Origin: Acidobacteriota bacterium
GTDB lineage: Bacteria > Acidobacteriota > Terriglobia > Terriglobales > Acidobacteriaceae
Reading direction: 5' to 3'
DNA length: 53,444 bases
NCBI GenBank assembly: GCA_021790995.1
Contig: JAJYFA010000006.1
Span: 1 to 53,444 of the forward strand
Positions 1 through 8,485 of this stretch are shown here, in pieces. Below the pieces are notes generated by a model. That model was given only the letters and a program-made list of their open reading frames with translations, did no database searches and was not told the origin of the DNA. Position numbers and translations under genes: made by a program. The first letter of the stretch is position 1. Each line of letters opens with the position of its first letter.

Positions 1-214
1 GACCGGCTGCGCCTGCATGTCTGCGAGGTTGCTTCTTAGCCGATAAGCGTTGGCCATGTAGACCGGGCTCGTGGAGGCAACTTCGATCTGAAGTGCCGAC
101 CTGGGCCACAGCGCCAGTCATGTTTCTGCTGGTTGTGTACGCCAACTCAAAGGTCCGCAACTGATCCTGAGCCCGCGCATAGATGGAAACCGACGCCATA
201 ACGATCGCAGGCAT
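1..214 (-). pseudogene. Possible 5' fragment of an exported protein, frame apparently disrupted
   Basis: An open frame begins at an ATG at 214 on the minus strand and runs off the window start. Its first residues (MPAIVMASVSIYARAQ) look like a signal peptide with an Ala-x-Ala-like end. From about position 105 downward this frame becomes rich in Arg, His and Cys and looks non-coding. A neighbouring frame then reads LQIEVASTSPVYMANAYRL, which has normal protein-like composition. That pattern suggests one frameshift in a real gene, either decay or a sequence error. No family is recognised. The alternative is that the whole stretch is noncoding. Confidence 0.2.
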
Positions 215-745
215 GAGTACTTTGCCAAGAGTGGACGAAGATCAAAGTGCCTTCTTCGCGTTGAACACAAAAATGCTTTTCCTGTCTGATTGCGTGCGGA
301 GATCACTAATTGGCAGGTTGATTGATCCATCGTTACGCGATCGACTCACTTCAAGTGCAAGTAAGTTTGGGGCAATTCTGGTTCCAAAGTGCAGGAGAAG
401 CAAATAAACGGTTTGTCAAGCATGTGAATGTCGCATGAAACGGTACGTAGCAACAACACGCATCACAAGTGAAACATTGTTCCTCTGGTTTGCGGTGTCG
501 CGATGCGTTGATGTGCTTTGTTGATGGATATTGGAGTTGATGAATATCTCATAAGTATGGCTGTCATAAGTGACAGCCCGCACAGTAAATACAAGAGTCT
601 AAGTGATCGTCCGCACAATGAGATAACTCGTTGAGGGAGTAACCTGAAACCGTTGTAGATAGCATATGCCGGGTGGTGGTAACTCCGGCGGTAAATGGTG
701 CTGGATAACTTTCAGCATAGCTGCACAAGTAAGGAGAAAGTACTC
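215..745. other. Noncoding stretch upstream of the FadL-type gene
   Basis: No convincing coding region is visible on either strand. Short open frames here lack a ribosome-binding site and normal composition. The stretch looks more AT-rich than its surroundings, which fits a promoter and regulatory region for the downstream outer-membrane protein gene. The one clear structure is the palindrome at 559-578. Confidence 0.45.
559..578. promoter_or_regulatory. Perfect palindrome, candidate operator
   Basis: Two 8-bp arms, GGCTGTCA and TGACAGCC, flank a TAAG spacer. No T-tract follows, so it is not an intrinsic terminator. It lies about 170 bp upstream of the FadL-type start, where an operator would fit. 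The core TGTCA-N4-TGACA resembles the core of the inverted repeat at 25023-25042. The regulator is unknown. Confidence 0.35.
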
Positions 746-2041
746 ATGCAAGTACGTGAAACGATGCAATTGAAACAACTCTGGAGCAGGCTGCTGCAAT
801 GGACTGTTTCAGTTCTGGTATTCCTTGCCGGAGTCACATTAGCAAGCGCGACGAACGGGTACCAGTTGATCGGCGTGGGCCAGTGCGCAATGGGCATGGG
901 TGGCGCCGTGGTCGCGGCTCCATGCGATCCGATGACCGCCATCAGCAATCCGGCAGGTTTGTCATGGCTCGCCTCGCAGACAGCGTTTTCTGGAGAGATC
1001 TTCAATCCACTGCGCAGCGCGAACTACGGCTTCGGCAGTACGGGCAGCAGTACCAACGTATACGCTATCCCAGCTCTTGGCTGGTCAGCGCCCGCCTTCA
1101 AGCCCAATATCTATTTCGGTGGCGGGATTTATGGTACCTCCGGTCTTGGCGTCAACTATCTACAGCCCAACACGCCCATGGGGACGATCCAGGCCTTTAG
1201 CAGCATCAATTTTATGCAGATGGCGCCCGCGGTGGCCTACAAGTTCGATGACAAGTTCAGCATCGGTGTGGCGCTGGATGGCGCTGCGGAGCAGGTTTCA
1301 TTTAACCAGACCTTCGGAGGGCAAGGTTTTAACCTGACCAGTCCCTCCTGGGCCTTTGGCATCGGCGCGACAGTTGGTGTTCTCTATAAGCAAAGCAGCA
1401 GCATCACCTACGGCGCCTCTTACAAATCCGAGATGCTTTTTACGCGGCTCCACTGGAATGAGACCGGGGAGTTCGTTCCTACCGGCGTCCAAGTTACCGC
1501 GCAGGGGATGCAGCCCGTTGGCATTCAGGGCGGCGCAGGCACATACAACGCGCGCCTGAACTATCCTCAGCAACTCGCGTTCGGCGTGGCCCTGCACCCG
1601 ACCAACAAGATTACGATCAGCACGGAAGGGCAGTGGATCAACTGGCACAAGACCATGAACGAATTTACGGTCCATGGCCCATGGGTTGGAGCTCCCTTCG
1701 TTCCCTTGCCCCTGCACTGGCAGAATGAATGGGTGGGCAACCTTGGCGCTCAGTACGATACGGGCAATTCGATGCAGTGGCGCGCTGGCTTTGTCTATGG
1801 CGGCAATCCCATCAAGTCTGCCGACATGCAGGCCAACATGATCATGCCGGCCATCGTCACCACAGGCATTACCTTCGGCGCGACTCAGAAGTTGCCCATG
1901 CGCTGGACCCTGACTGAAGCGGTGATGCACACCTTCAGAAACAGCCTGACAGACGGGACGCTCTTCGGTCTGCCGCTAGAGCCGCTGAAGTCGTCGATGT
2001 CGGAAAACTCCGTCGGCTTCCAGATCGGTTATTTCTTCTGA
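746..2041 (+). CDS. FadL/OmpP1-family outer-membrane transport protein
   Basis: A 431-residue protein of the FadL/TodX/OmpP1 family, whose members form 14-strand outer-membrane barrels that admit long-chain fatty acids and other hydrophobic compounds. After a signal peptide (hydrophobic core SVLVFLAGVTLASA) the mature N-terminus reads NGYQLIGVGQCAMGMGG and then SNPAGLSWL. This matches the family hatch region with its GMGGA and NPAG motifs. The C-terminus ends in an aromatic-rich strand (QIGYFF), as barrel proteins do. The start at 746 is chosen because AAGGAG lies at 731-736; the frame is also open further upstream. A strong terminator follows at 2066. The gene stands alone, with a possible operator upstream. 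Family assignment is firm; the substrate is not known. Confidence 0.88.
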   Translation: MQVRETMQLKQLWSRLLQWTVSVLVFLAGVTLASATNGYQLIGVGQCAMGMGGAVVAAPCDPMTAISNPAGLSWLASQTAFSGEIFNPLRSANYGFGSTGSSTNVYAIPALGWSAPAFKPNIYFGGGIYGTSGLGVNYLQPNTPMGTIQAFSSINFMQMAPAVAYKFDDKFSIGVALDGAAEQVSFNQTFGGQGFNLTSPSWAFGIGATVGVLYKQSSSITYGASYKSEMLFTRLHWNETGEFVPTGVQVTAQGMQPVGIQGGAGTYNARLNYPQQLAFGVALHPTNKITISTEGQWINWHKTMNEFTVHGPWVGAPFVPLPLHWQNEWVGNLGAQYDTGNSMQWRAGFVYGGNPIKSADMQANMIMPAIVTTGITFGATQKLPMRWTLTEAVMHTFRNSLTDGTLFGLPLEPLKSSMSENSVGFQIGYFF

Positions 2042-2065
2042 TGCTATATTGATTCCGGTGTCGCG

Positions 2066-2111
2066 GGTGGCTTGGACCTGTGTTTCAAGGTCCAGGCCAC
2101 CTTTCGTTTTT
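2066..2111 (+). terminator. Rho-independent terminator of the FadL-type gene
   Basis: A 13-bp stem with one G-T pair (GGTGGCTTGGACC pairing with GGTCCAGGCCACC) and a 10-nt loop is followed directly by TTTCGTTTTTG. It begins 25 bp after the stop codon at 2041 and separates that gene from the convergent arabinofuranosidase gene. Confidence 0.85.
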
Positions 2112-2143
2112 GTGAAATCTGGCGGGCTGCCGGACGAGCGGAC

Positions 2144-4039
2144 TTAGTCGCTCAGCTCCAGCACGTTGACGGAATACGGCGCGAAGGTTTCGTTGAATTT
2201 GGGTCCGGGGATGGGAACTTTGCGAGCGGCCGGAACGATGGCATCGGGATGGGCGATGCTGTTTGTCGCGTTGGGGGTTTTACCGCTCATCGTCGTGAGC
2301 GTGGCCTGGGGAGCGAGCTTGCCGGCGCCAGTGAGGGCAATCGCAAGAGACTGTGGAGACGAGGTTGCATTGACGACTTTGACGAAGAGCTTGCGCTTTA
2401 CGGTGTCGCGGGTGACGGAGGCATAGACGCGCGCGGGTGCGCCGGCGAGCGTACTGGCAACGACCTCGGTGCCGAGGTGCGTCGAGAACATGACCTGCGT
2501 CCAATAGCTCGGCGAGCCGTAGCTTGAGAGCGCGTTGTAGCCAATGAGGTCGGTGGACCACTGCATGCCGCCGGGGTTGACGTTGACGAAGAGCGGCGCG
2601 TAGCTGGCCATGACGACGAGGTCGCTGTTGCGCTCGATGCCCGTGAGCCAGGCGGCGTCGGCGAGAGCGGCTTCGAGATTGGGCGTGGGGTCGCCCTCGC
2701 GCGTGGCCCATTCGCCGACGAAGATCTTGGGCCCTTTGCGGTCGGCGTTGTCGTAGTGGCGCGCTTCACTGAACGACTTCTCGGCGGACATGTAGAAGTG
2801 CTCGTCGATTACATCGGGCGTTACGCTTTTGACCGGTGTGGTGGCGATGATCTGGAGGTTGGGATAGCGATGCTTGATGGCGCGGTAGAACTGCGCGAAG
2901 CGGCCGTCGTAGGAGTGCGAGCGGTCAAACTGGTCCTCGTTGCCCACTTCAACGTAACGGAGCAGGAACGGGGCGGGATGACCGTTTTTGGCGCGCTCAG
3001 CGCCCCATTGGGTGTCTGTGCCGCCGGTGACGTACTCGATCTCGTCGAGCGCGTCCTGCACATAGGGTTCAAGTGCCGGGCCGGGCGCGACGTGCTCGCC
3101 GCCGAGCGAGTAGCCGGCGTAGACGGCGAGGACTGGCTGCATCTTGAGGTCTTCGCACCACTCGAGAAATTCGAGCAGGCCCATGCCGTCAGAGGAGCGG
3201 TAATGCCAGGGACTGGGGTGTGTGGGACGGTCAACCAAGGGACCGATGGTCTGCTTCCAGTTGAAACGGTCGGCGATGCGATCGCCTTCAAGGTAGTTGC
3301 CGCCCGGCAGGCGCAGGAATTGGGGATGCATGGCGGCGAGCAGGTTCATGATGTCGATGCGATTGCCGCCGGGGCGCCCCTGGTAGGTAGGTGGAAAGAG
3401 CGAGACCAGATCGAACCAGACGGTGGCTGGGCGCGCGATGGTGAGAATGAGGTGATTGTTGGAGGAGACGGGCACATCGCCGGTCGTGAGGGTGTAGGTG
3501 TACTGCTTCCAGTCGCCGCTGAGTCCGGCAACGGTAGCCGAGGCCGCGACCATGCCGGTCTGGTCATTCTGGAGAGTAACGGTGACAGGAAGGCCGGGTG
3601 TATCGGTCCTGGCGTAGAAGGAGCCGGTGTAGATGGCGTGTGGGCGGGCAGGAATGCCCCAGTAGCCGCCGTTCTCCACCCCGGCGGGGGAGTTGGGACC
3701 GGCGGAGGCGACAGCGACGCGCAGACTGCGCGTGAGCGCGGCGCTGGGGCCGGAGGACTCGTCTATGGAGACATTGACCTGCGCGTTGCCGCGGGCCACC
3801 ATGGGCCAATGATCGAGCGCATCCCAGGCGCGACCGATGGTGCGGTCGCGGATCAGTTCGCCGTAGATGCCGCCGTCATAGGAGTAGTTGATCTCTTCGG
3901 TCATGAGGCCGTAGAGGGCGGGGCTGACCCTGGCTGTGGGGTGGTCGGCCTGAATGGTGAAGGATGGTGTCTGCGCGACAAGGGGCAAGGCCAGGACAAG
4001 TGCGGCAAGGTAGACGACGAGTGTAGAGGGCTTCATCAT
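2144..4039 (-). CDS. GH51 alpha-L-arabinofuranosidase, exported
   Basis: A retaining alpha-L-arabinofuranosidase expected to release arabinose from arabinan, arabinoxylan or arabinogalactan. Order: signal peptide (LVVYLAALVLALPLVAQ), an N-terminal strand region typical of GH51, a carbohydrate-binding-like beta-sandwich, the TIM barrel and a C-terminal beta domain. The acid/base Glu is in VEVGNEDQFD and the nucleophile Glu in FVGEWATREG, about 75 residues apart as usual for clan GH-A. At about 631 residues the length suits the bacterial form with the extra sandwich. Several in-frame ATGs (4045, 4039, 4036) precede the signal peptide and none has a strong ribosome-binding site, so the start is approximate. 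Before the Tn3 insertion this gene lay about 100 bp downstream of the sugar kinase now at 8525. Confidence 0.92.
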   Translation of the reverse strand: MMKPSTLVVYLAALVLALPLVAQTPSFTIQADHPTARVSPALYGLMTEEINYSYDGGIYGELIRDRTIGRAWDALDHWPMVARGNAQVNVSIDESSGPSAALTRSLRVAVASAGPNSPAGVENGGYWGIPARPHAIYTGSFYARTDTPGLPVTVTLQNDQTGMVAASATVAGLSGDWKQYTYTLTTGDVPVSSNNHLILTIARPATVWFDLVSLFPPTYQGRPGGNRIDIMNLLAAMHPQFLRLPGGNYLEGDRIADRFNWKQTIGPLVDRPTHPSPWHYRSSDGMGLLEFLEWCEDLKMQPVLAVYAGYSLGGEHVAPGPALEPYVQDALDEIEYVTGGTDTQWGAERAKNGHPAPFLLRYVEVGNEDQFDRSHSYDGRFAQFYRAIKHRYPNLQIIATTPVKSVTPDVIDEHFYMSAEKSFSEARHYDNADRKGPKIFVGEWATREGDPTPNLEAALADAAWLTGIERNSDLVVMASYAPLFVNVNPGGMQWSTDLIGYNALSSYGSPSYWTQVMFSTHLGTEVVASTLAGAPARVYASVTRDTVKRKLFVKVVNATSSPQSLAIALTGAGKLAPQATLTTMSGKTPNATNSIAHPDAIVPAARKVPIPGPKFNETFAPYSVNVLELSD

Positions 4040-4140
4040 AACCATGCCATCGTACTGCGGAGGCTGTGGGGCTGACAACTGGAAAACGCTTACTCGTGGC
4101 TGGGAGCTTGGAGTTGGCTACGGGCTGCTGGCCGTTATTT

Positions 4141-4178
4141 GGAGTCTGCTCACGAAGCGGAAAAAATCGTACGCTAAG
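4141..4178 (+). repeat. Left terminal inverted repeat of the Tn3-family element (IRL)
   Basis: This 38-bp end begins GGAGTCTGCTCACGAAGCGG and finishes TACGCTAAG. It is the inverted counterpart of 8486-8524 and resembles the Tn3 end (GGGGTCTGACGC ... GTTAAG). Confidence 0.85.
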
Positions 4179-4300
4179 GCCGTAGGAACATCCTCTGTCC
4201 ACTTGGTGAGTCGAGCCTCAGGGTTGATGGCGCGATAGAGGGTAGACCTGCCGACTCCGTAGCGGGCGGGATGTGTACCTGTTGAGCAGCACCGCCTCTT
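4179..4300 (-). pseudogene. Serine-resolvase C-terminal relic (tnpR-like)
   Basis: The minus strand encodes ARYGVGRSTLYRAI at about 4226-4267, which is the C-terminal DNA-binding helix-turn-helix of resolvase/invertase family recombinases. It is followed by NPEARLTKWTEDVP and runs into the left repeat. Just upstream a different frame gives VVRCEEAVLLN, suggesting a frameshift within the same domain. The catalytic domain with its serine is absent. Position next to a Tn3-type end supports an origin as the element's site-specific recombinase. Confidence 0.55.
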
Positions 4301-4327
4301 CGCAGCGCACGACCCCAGTTGCGCTAG

Positions 4328-5536
4328 CTAACGTTCGTAGAGCCACACGGGAGCTGAAGGATTGCTTCCGTAAGGAGTGTTTATAGCCCATCCTACCAGC
4401 GCATAACCCTGGGTGGAAGTAGATGAATCCGGTGAAACAAGAGCTGGACGAGGAAGTGTGTCACCCTTCACGCGCGTTCCCACCAGAATGTACCCGTCTG
4501 GCGAATTTCCGCCGAAGGCAGTAATGATGTAACCACTGCTCGCCAGAGATTGTGCCGATGTACCAATGCCGTCGTACGGAACGGTCATCACTTGCGTCTC
4601 ATAACTTGTTGACTTATCGGAAGACCAGCCATAGGAGAGAAAGGCTACCGAACCAGTCGCATCGTCAAAGGAAATAGCAGTCACAACACGGCCGGCAACT
4701 CCATCTGCAGCGATAGCAGACTGCAGAGCGTCCAGAGATGCTGCTTCCTGCCTACAGTCAAACCCATTGGCCACCCCCTGAGCTATCGACACAGCAAAGA
4801 CATCTTCCAGCGATTCGATGTCAAGGGACGTCACCACCGCGGTCGATGATAACCCGGCTATATCCGATCCGAGTTTTTCCAAGACATCAGGTTGATAGGA
4901 CACGCTTTGAGACAAGGTTGCGGCGAGTTTATAGGTTGTATATAGCCAACCGCAATCTTGTGGAATTCCTGGAACACACTGGCCAAGACCAAGCCTGATT
5001 GGAGTGCCTACAGAACCTGGATACGTCCAACCAATCGGATACCACAAAATCAAAGATCCTCCCGGCTGTATCGCCTGAGCTGTCGCTGCGGAGTCAACCT
5101 GTTGAAATCGCAAGTCGCCACTCATTGGAGATCTTGGACCGACAGTCAGTGTTGCACTATCACTTAGGATGGACCCACTTTTGTCCGATACCTTGACGCT
5201 GTAAGTGGATCCTGAATCGCCAGGGGTCACTGCCGGCGTCGTGTAGGACGAGCTTGCGGCCCCTAAAATCGGAGCGGAATTCTTTAGCCATTGGTAACTT
5301 AAGGCCCCTGATCCTTGGGCGGTGACAGAAAATGTTGCAGACACGCCGATCGGCGCGGTTGCGTTTTGGGGCTGCGCCAATATCTTCAATTCCGCTCCGC
5401 CGCTGGAGTTTGCGCCGCAACCAGCAGCCGCCAAAAGTGTGAATAGCAGACAGCTAAGCCTAAAGAGGTGTCGAATAACCTTGCATGGCGGCCCATTCAC
5501 GTCTCGGGCAACCGGCGTCACCCTGAATAGTCTCAT
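4328..5536 (-). CDS. Ig-like domain lipoprotein, Tn3 cargo, function unknown
   Basis: A 402-residue predicted lipoprotein. The hydrophobic segment RLSCLLFTLLAAAGC ends in a lipobox with Cys40. Residues about 50-132 form a bacterial Ig-like domain with the typical core YQWLKNSAPI, then DSGSTYSVKVSD and SATLTV. The remaining 270 residues match nothing I recognise; they contain a Cys pair in GQCVPGIPQDCGW and a lone Cys in GFDCRQE. The start is well supported: AAGGAGCGGCG precedes the ATG, which overlaps the stop of the upstream gene by 4 bp (ATGA), so the two are probably translationally coupled. The gene lies inside the Tn3 element and looks less GC-rich than flanking chromosomal genes. A surface-exposed binding role is possible but unproven. 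Confidence 0.75.
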   Translation of the reverse strand: MRLFRVTPVARDVNGPPCKVIRHLFRLSCLLFTLLAAAGCGANSSGGAELKILAQPQNATAPIGVSATFSVTAQGSGALSYQWLKNSAPILGAASSSYTTPAVTPGDSGSTYSVKVSDKSGSILSDSATLTVGPRSPMSGDLRFQQVDSAATAQAIQPGGSLILWYPIGWTYPGSVGTPIRLGLGQCVPGIPQDCGWLYTTYKLAATLSQSVSYQPDVLEKLGSDIAGLSSTAVVTSLDIESLEDVFAVSIAQGVANGFDCRQEAASLDALQSAIAADGVAGRVVTAISFDDATGSVAFLSYGWSSDKSTSYETQVMTVPYDGIGTSAQSLASSGYIITAFGGNSPDGYILVGTRVKGDTLPRPALVSPDSSTSTQGYALVGWAINTPYGSNPSAPVWLYER

Positions 5537-6078
5537 CGCCGCTCCTTACTCCGCGCTTGGTGCGCCGTCAGCATAAGCATGAGACCTTCGTCTTCATCGA
5601 TGGGATCCAAATGAAGAGCTTTATTTCCTCCGAAGCTATTTTCTATGATCTCCACTCGATAATAATAAGTTCTTCCCGGCACCAAAGTGACTGAACGCAA
5701 TGCGGTAAAATGAGGGATCGCTTCTCGTTGATAATTCGCGCACAAGTGATGAGCGCCGGAAGATAGCTCGGCAACCAAATACCCTCCCACGCACGTCGCT
5801 CCAATCCATTTGCCGTCTACCCCAACTCTCGTTATCGTGTACCGGCACCCAGTTAAAGGGCTAATTGACTCCGGCAGGACAACCAGTCTACTCAACTTGG
5901 ATGGCACCGGGGGAAGTGGGGTTTCAGCCTTGTTGAGACTAACTGAAAACTTCGCACTATCCGGGCCACACGCTCGCGTGAGCAAAGAACTGAGGTTTTG
6001 TTGTCCCGTTGCCGGTACAGCCGTGAGTCCAATCAGAATAAAGCACGAGAATACCGAAGTGAGTGCGTGGCCACCCAT
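5533..6078 (-). CDS. DUF2846-like exported protein, Tn3 cargo
   Basis: A protein of about 181 residues with a signal peptide (hydrophobic FSCFILIGLTAVPATGQ). The segment GVDGKWIGATCVGGYLVAEL, followed by SSGAHHLCANYQ and then GRTYYYRVEI, resembles the DUF2846 pattern, in which a small beta domain presents a Gly-Gly-Tyr turn, a 'G-x-H' strand and an aromatic strand. Function is unknown in that family. The start at 6078 follows a GGAGG-containing leader; the frame can also begin four codons earlier at a TTG. The 3' end overlaps the Ig-like lipoprotein gene by 4 bp, so the pair is likely made together. It is cargo of the Tn3-family element. Confidence 0.6.
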   Translation of the reverse strand: MGGHALTSVFSCFILIGLTAVPATGQQNLSSLLTRACGPDSAKFSVSLNKAETPLPPVPSKLSRLVVLPESISPLTGCRYTITRVGVDGKWIGATCVGGYLVAELSSGAHHLCANYQREAIPHFTALRSVTLVPGRTYYYRVEIIENSFGGNKALHLDPIDEDEGLMLMLTAHQARSKERR

Positions 6079-6110
6079 AGCTTCTCTCAACCTCCATGTT
6101 GGGATATTGG

Positions 6111-6150
6111 GCCAGTGGAGGACAACATATCACAGCAGTCCTCCACTGGC
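6111..6150 (-). other. Perfect 13-bp inverted repeat between two cargo genes
   Basis: Arms GCCAGTGGAGGAC and GTCCTCCACTGGC flank a 14-nt loop. It lies between the stop of the gene at 6159-7631 and the start of the gene ending at 6078. No U-tract follows on the minus strand, so it may act as a stability or processing element, or as a Rho-dependent or weak terminator. Confidence 0.5.
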
Positions 6151-6158
6151 GCAGTTAC

Positions 6159-7631
6159 CTATTGACATTCCGAAGGCGGCGCTTGTGGTAGCGCGAATGC
6201 GAAGGTGTGGTAGGTGGCATCTTCATAGATATCGACGGACTCATGGCAGCCAACCTTGTCAGAGCCAAGCGATAGGTTTGCTGTATGAGCCTGCCCGTTC
6301 GTCGTACCGAAAGTTTGAGTTTGAGAATATGTGAACGTATCCTGGGCGGTTATATTCAGGCTAAAAAGAGATGTTACTTCCCATTTGTGGCTATATCCTA
6401 CAGAGTAAGAGGTGCCGTTCGAGGTGCTATAGCCATTTTGGGACGAGTCCGAGATGCTATATTGGTGCGTCACGGTTCCGCCACCGCTCTGTGTTGGACC
6501 ATCAAGAGTCTGATACGTTAGATATAGATAGCGAGCAGAATCTATGGAACTTGGCGCTATTGTCTGATCAGTTACATTAGCCAGTGAGTCCTGCGAGACA
6601 ATTCCAGCGAAATCTGCGGATGTACACCCGCACGCGTTTTGTGACGTGCACTGGCTAGGCGGGAGCGGATTCGCACAAATAAATGAGAGGCCGGGCAAGG
6701 TCGTTCCTGGCGTTGTTACTTGCGGCTCCAGATATGAAAGAGGAATGCTGGTTGGTGCCTTCAATCCGGCCACATTCATATTGATGAAGTCGGGTGGGAC
6801 GCCGCCGGACCCGAAATTTCCCGTGGCATCGACAGAAGGACCAATGTAGTAAGTAGCGCTCGCCGCTCCAGTTTGCTGAAGCGAGAAGCTGGGATCGACT
6901 AACAAAAAGAACTCGTCTTGTGTATGGTCGATCGCCTGTTCATGAGAATTTAGCTGGGCTCCGCTGGCGGCTTGGTATGTAGTTGTGAAGCTTGATGAGT
7001 CCCCATAGCTTTGTCCCGACCCAAAGGTGACTGAGCTGTTTGCGCCAAGGAAGCCACCACCGAAGGTAAGGCTTACGTTATTTGAGAAATCCTGCGAGAG
7101 GGAAGTGGAGGTGCCCGCTGAAACGGAATTACTGAAACCGCTGCTGCTACCGTCTCCTGGAGGATCGTAGAGTAGGGAAGCAAGGAAGTACTTGGGGCTC
7201 GCGGTGGCAGAGGCAACGGTGCTGTCGCCGCTTGGATAAATGTAGACGGTCAACGAGTTCTGCGTGCAGTCAGAACTGCAGGTGAAAGTGACAGTTAAGG
7301 TACCCGAAATGCTACCACTGTCCCCGTTTGATGTGAACGTAACCGGCAACAATAATTCCTGGCCTTCGCCGTTTAGGAAGTAGCCGTTAAGATAGGAGCT
7401 CACGGTTCCGACGGACGTATTGAGCGAGCCACCCCCATAGAATGAACCCCTGATCCACTGGGTGTCATTGACGGGCACAGTTACAGTGGTCGTATTGCTT
7501 GACCATGTGTAAAGTGAACCGAAGGCAGCGTAGGCGAAGACGCTTTGTGCATGACAACTGGATCCGAACAATATGGCGGCGCAAATGAATATCGCCAGAT
7601 TGCGGAGAAAGACAATACCCTTATCTGACAT
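6159..7631 (-). CDS. Secreted Ser/Thr/Gly-rich protein of unknown function, Tn3 cargo
   Basis: A 490-residue protein with a signal peptide (NLAIFICAAILFGSSCHAQ). Two stretches alternate Ser/Thr with hydrophobic or Gly residues: about 170-225 (with FSNNVSLTFGGGFLG) and about 390-465 (with SLFSLNITAQDTFTYSQTQ). Such patterns are typical of amphipathic beta-hairpins. Between them is a Cys-rich patch (FICANPLPPSQCTS, then NACGCTSADF). The C-terminus has VDIYEDATYHTFAF. The start at 7631 is chosen because AAAGGAAACAGTG precedes it and a signal peptide follows; the frame stays open upstream but is not protein-like there. I cannot name a family. A secreted beta-structured binding or pore-forming protein is one possibility, based only on composition. 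Confidence 0.7.
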   Translation of the reverse strand: MSDKGIVFLRNLAIFICAAILFGSSCHAQSVFAYAAFGSLYTWSSNTTTVTVPVNDTQWIRGSFYGGGSLNTSVGTVSSYLNGYFLNGEGQELLLPVTFTSNGDSGSISGTLTVTFTCSSDCTQNSLTVYIYPSGDSTVASATASPKYFLASLLYDPPGDGSSSGFSNSVSAGTSTSLSQDFSNNVSLTFGGGFLGANSSVTFGSGQSYGDSSSFTTTYQAASGAQLNSHEQAIDHTQDEFFLLVDPSFSLQQTGAASATYYIGPSVDATGNFGSGGVPPDFINMNVAGLKAPTSIPLSYLEPQVTTPGTTLPGLSFICANPLPPSQCTSQNACGCTSADFAGIVSQDSLANVTDQTIAPSSIDSARYLYLTYQTLDGPTQSGGGTVTHQYSISDSSQNGYSTSNGTSYSVGYSHKWEVTSLFSLNITAQDTFTYSQTQTFGTTNGQAHTANLSLGSDKVGCHESVDIYEDATYHTFAFALPQAPPSECQ

Positions 7632-8089
7632 CACTGTTTCCTTTCTTCCTCCGACATGGAGCAACTTGACGCCGCAGAACCAGAAGGTCGCGACGGAGCG
7701 ATGCTCGGTGAGCATTGAGCTGAGGATTGAAAACGCCCGCGACCGTGTTCGAGACGAACACGGAGCCGAGCGGGTAAGGATTTCCGATGGTCGCCTGTGA
7801 ACATCGTGTCTGCGTGTGGGCAGTGCCATCGATGACATGTGAGCCCGGGCAAGGCAACTAGCTGTACGCACGGACTTCGTCCCATCTAGCATGCCGCGGA
7901 AAAATACGGAAGAAACGCTATATCTGCTTCTGCTATTAGTCAAGAAAAATATGCACATCGTGACGAACAGCACAGTACTTAGGTAATGGAGGCTGACGGT
8001 GCGCCGCGCTATGACACACATCGAGTCCTGCCGGACCCGTTGCTGGCTTGGAGTCGGACGCCAGCCTCACGAACGTTATTTTGGAGCGG
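7632..8089. other. Noncoding interior of the Tn3 element
   Basis: No convincing gene is visible. The part next to 7631 should hold the promoter of the minus-strand cargo genes. The rest may be scrambled transposase sequence, but no conserved transposase motif could be read before about 8090. Confidence 0.4.
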
Positions 8090-8430
8090 CCGACTGAGAT
8101 CCAATGTGTGGCTGCAAAGTGTTGAATTGCGTCGGCGAGTACAGATCGGACTGAACAAAGGAGAAGCGAGAAACTCGTAGGCGTGCAGTGTTCCTCAACC
8201 GCCCTGGTCAGATCCGGGATCGCCGTTTCGAGAGCCAGCGCTATCGCGCCGGCAGCCTCAACCTGATCGTCGCGGCAATCACTCTGTGGAACACGGTCTA
8301 TCTGGAATTCGCCATTCAAGCCATGCCCGAGGCCAGCAACGAGATCGACCAAAACCTCCTGCCTCACCTTTCCCCACCTGACTGGGAACACATCAATCTG
8401 ACCGGCGACTACTCATTGGAGGCAGAGTAA
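8090..8430 (+). pseudogene. Tn3-family transposase C-terminal relic (tnpA)
   Basis: One frame reads [20 protein letters not shown] and then hits a stop near 8178. After an apparent 2-base loss the next frame continues [40 protein letters not shown] and [20 protein letters not shown], ending at 8430. These are the conserved C-terminal blocks of Tn3-family DDE transposases (LNKGE, LWNTVY, LSP[11 protein letters not shown]). Only about 110 of roughly 1000 residues remain and none of the DDE catalytic triad is seen, so it is a pseudogene. It abuts the right repeat at 8486, the usual arrangement. Confidence 0.85.
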
Positions 8431-8485
8431 GCTCGTCGAACAGGGGCAATTCGGGCCGCTACGGAAGGCCGACACGCCTTAATGT

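Noticed and set aside
2756-4075. Long plus-strand open frame opposite the GH51 gene
   Set aside because: It is antisense to a gene with clear catalytic motifs, has no recognisable domain and results from GC-rich codon bias.
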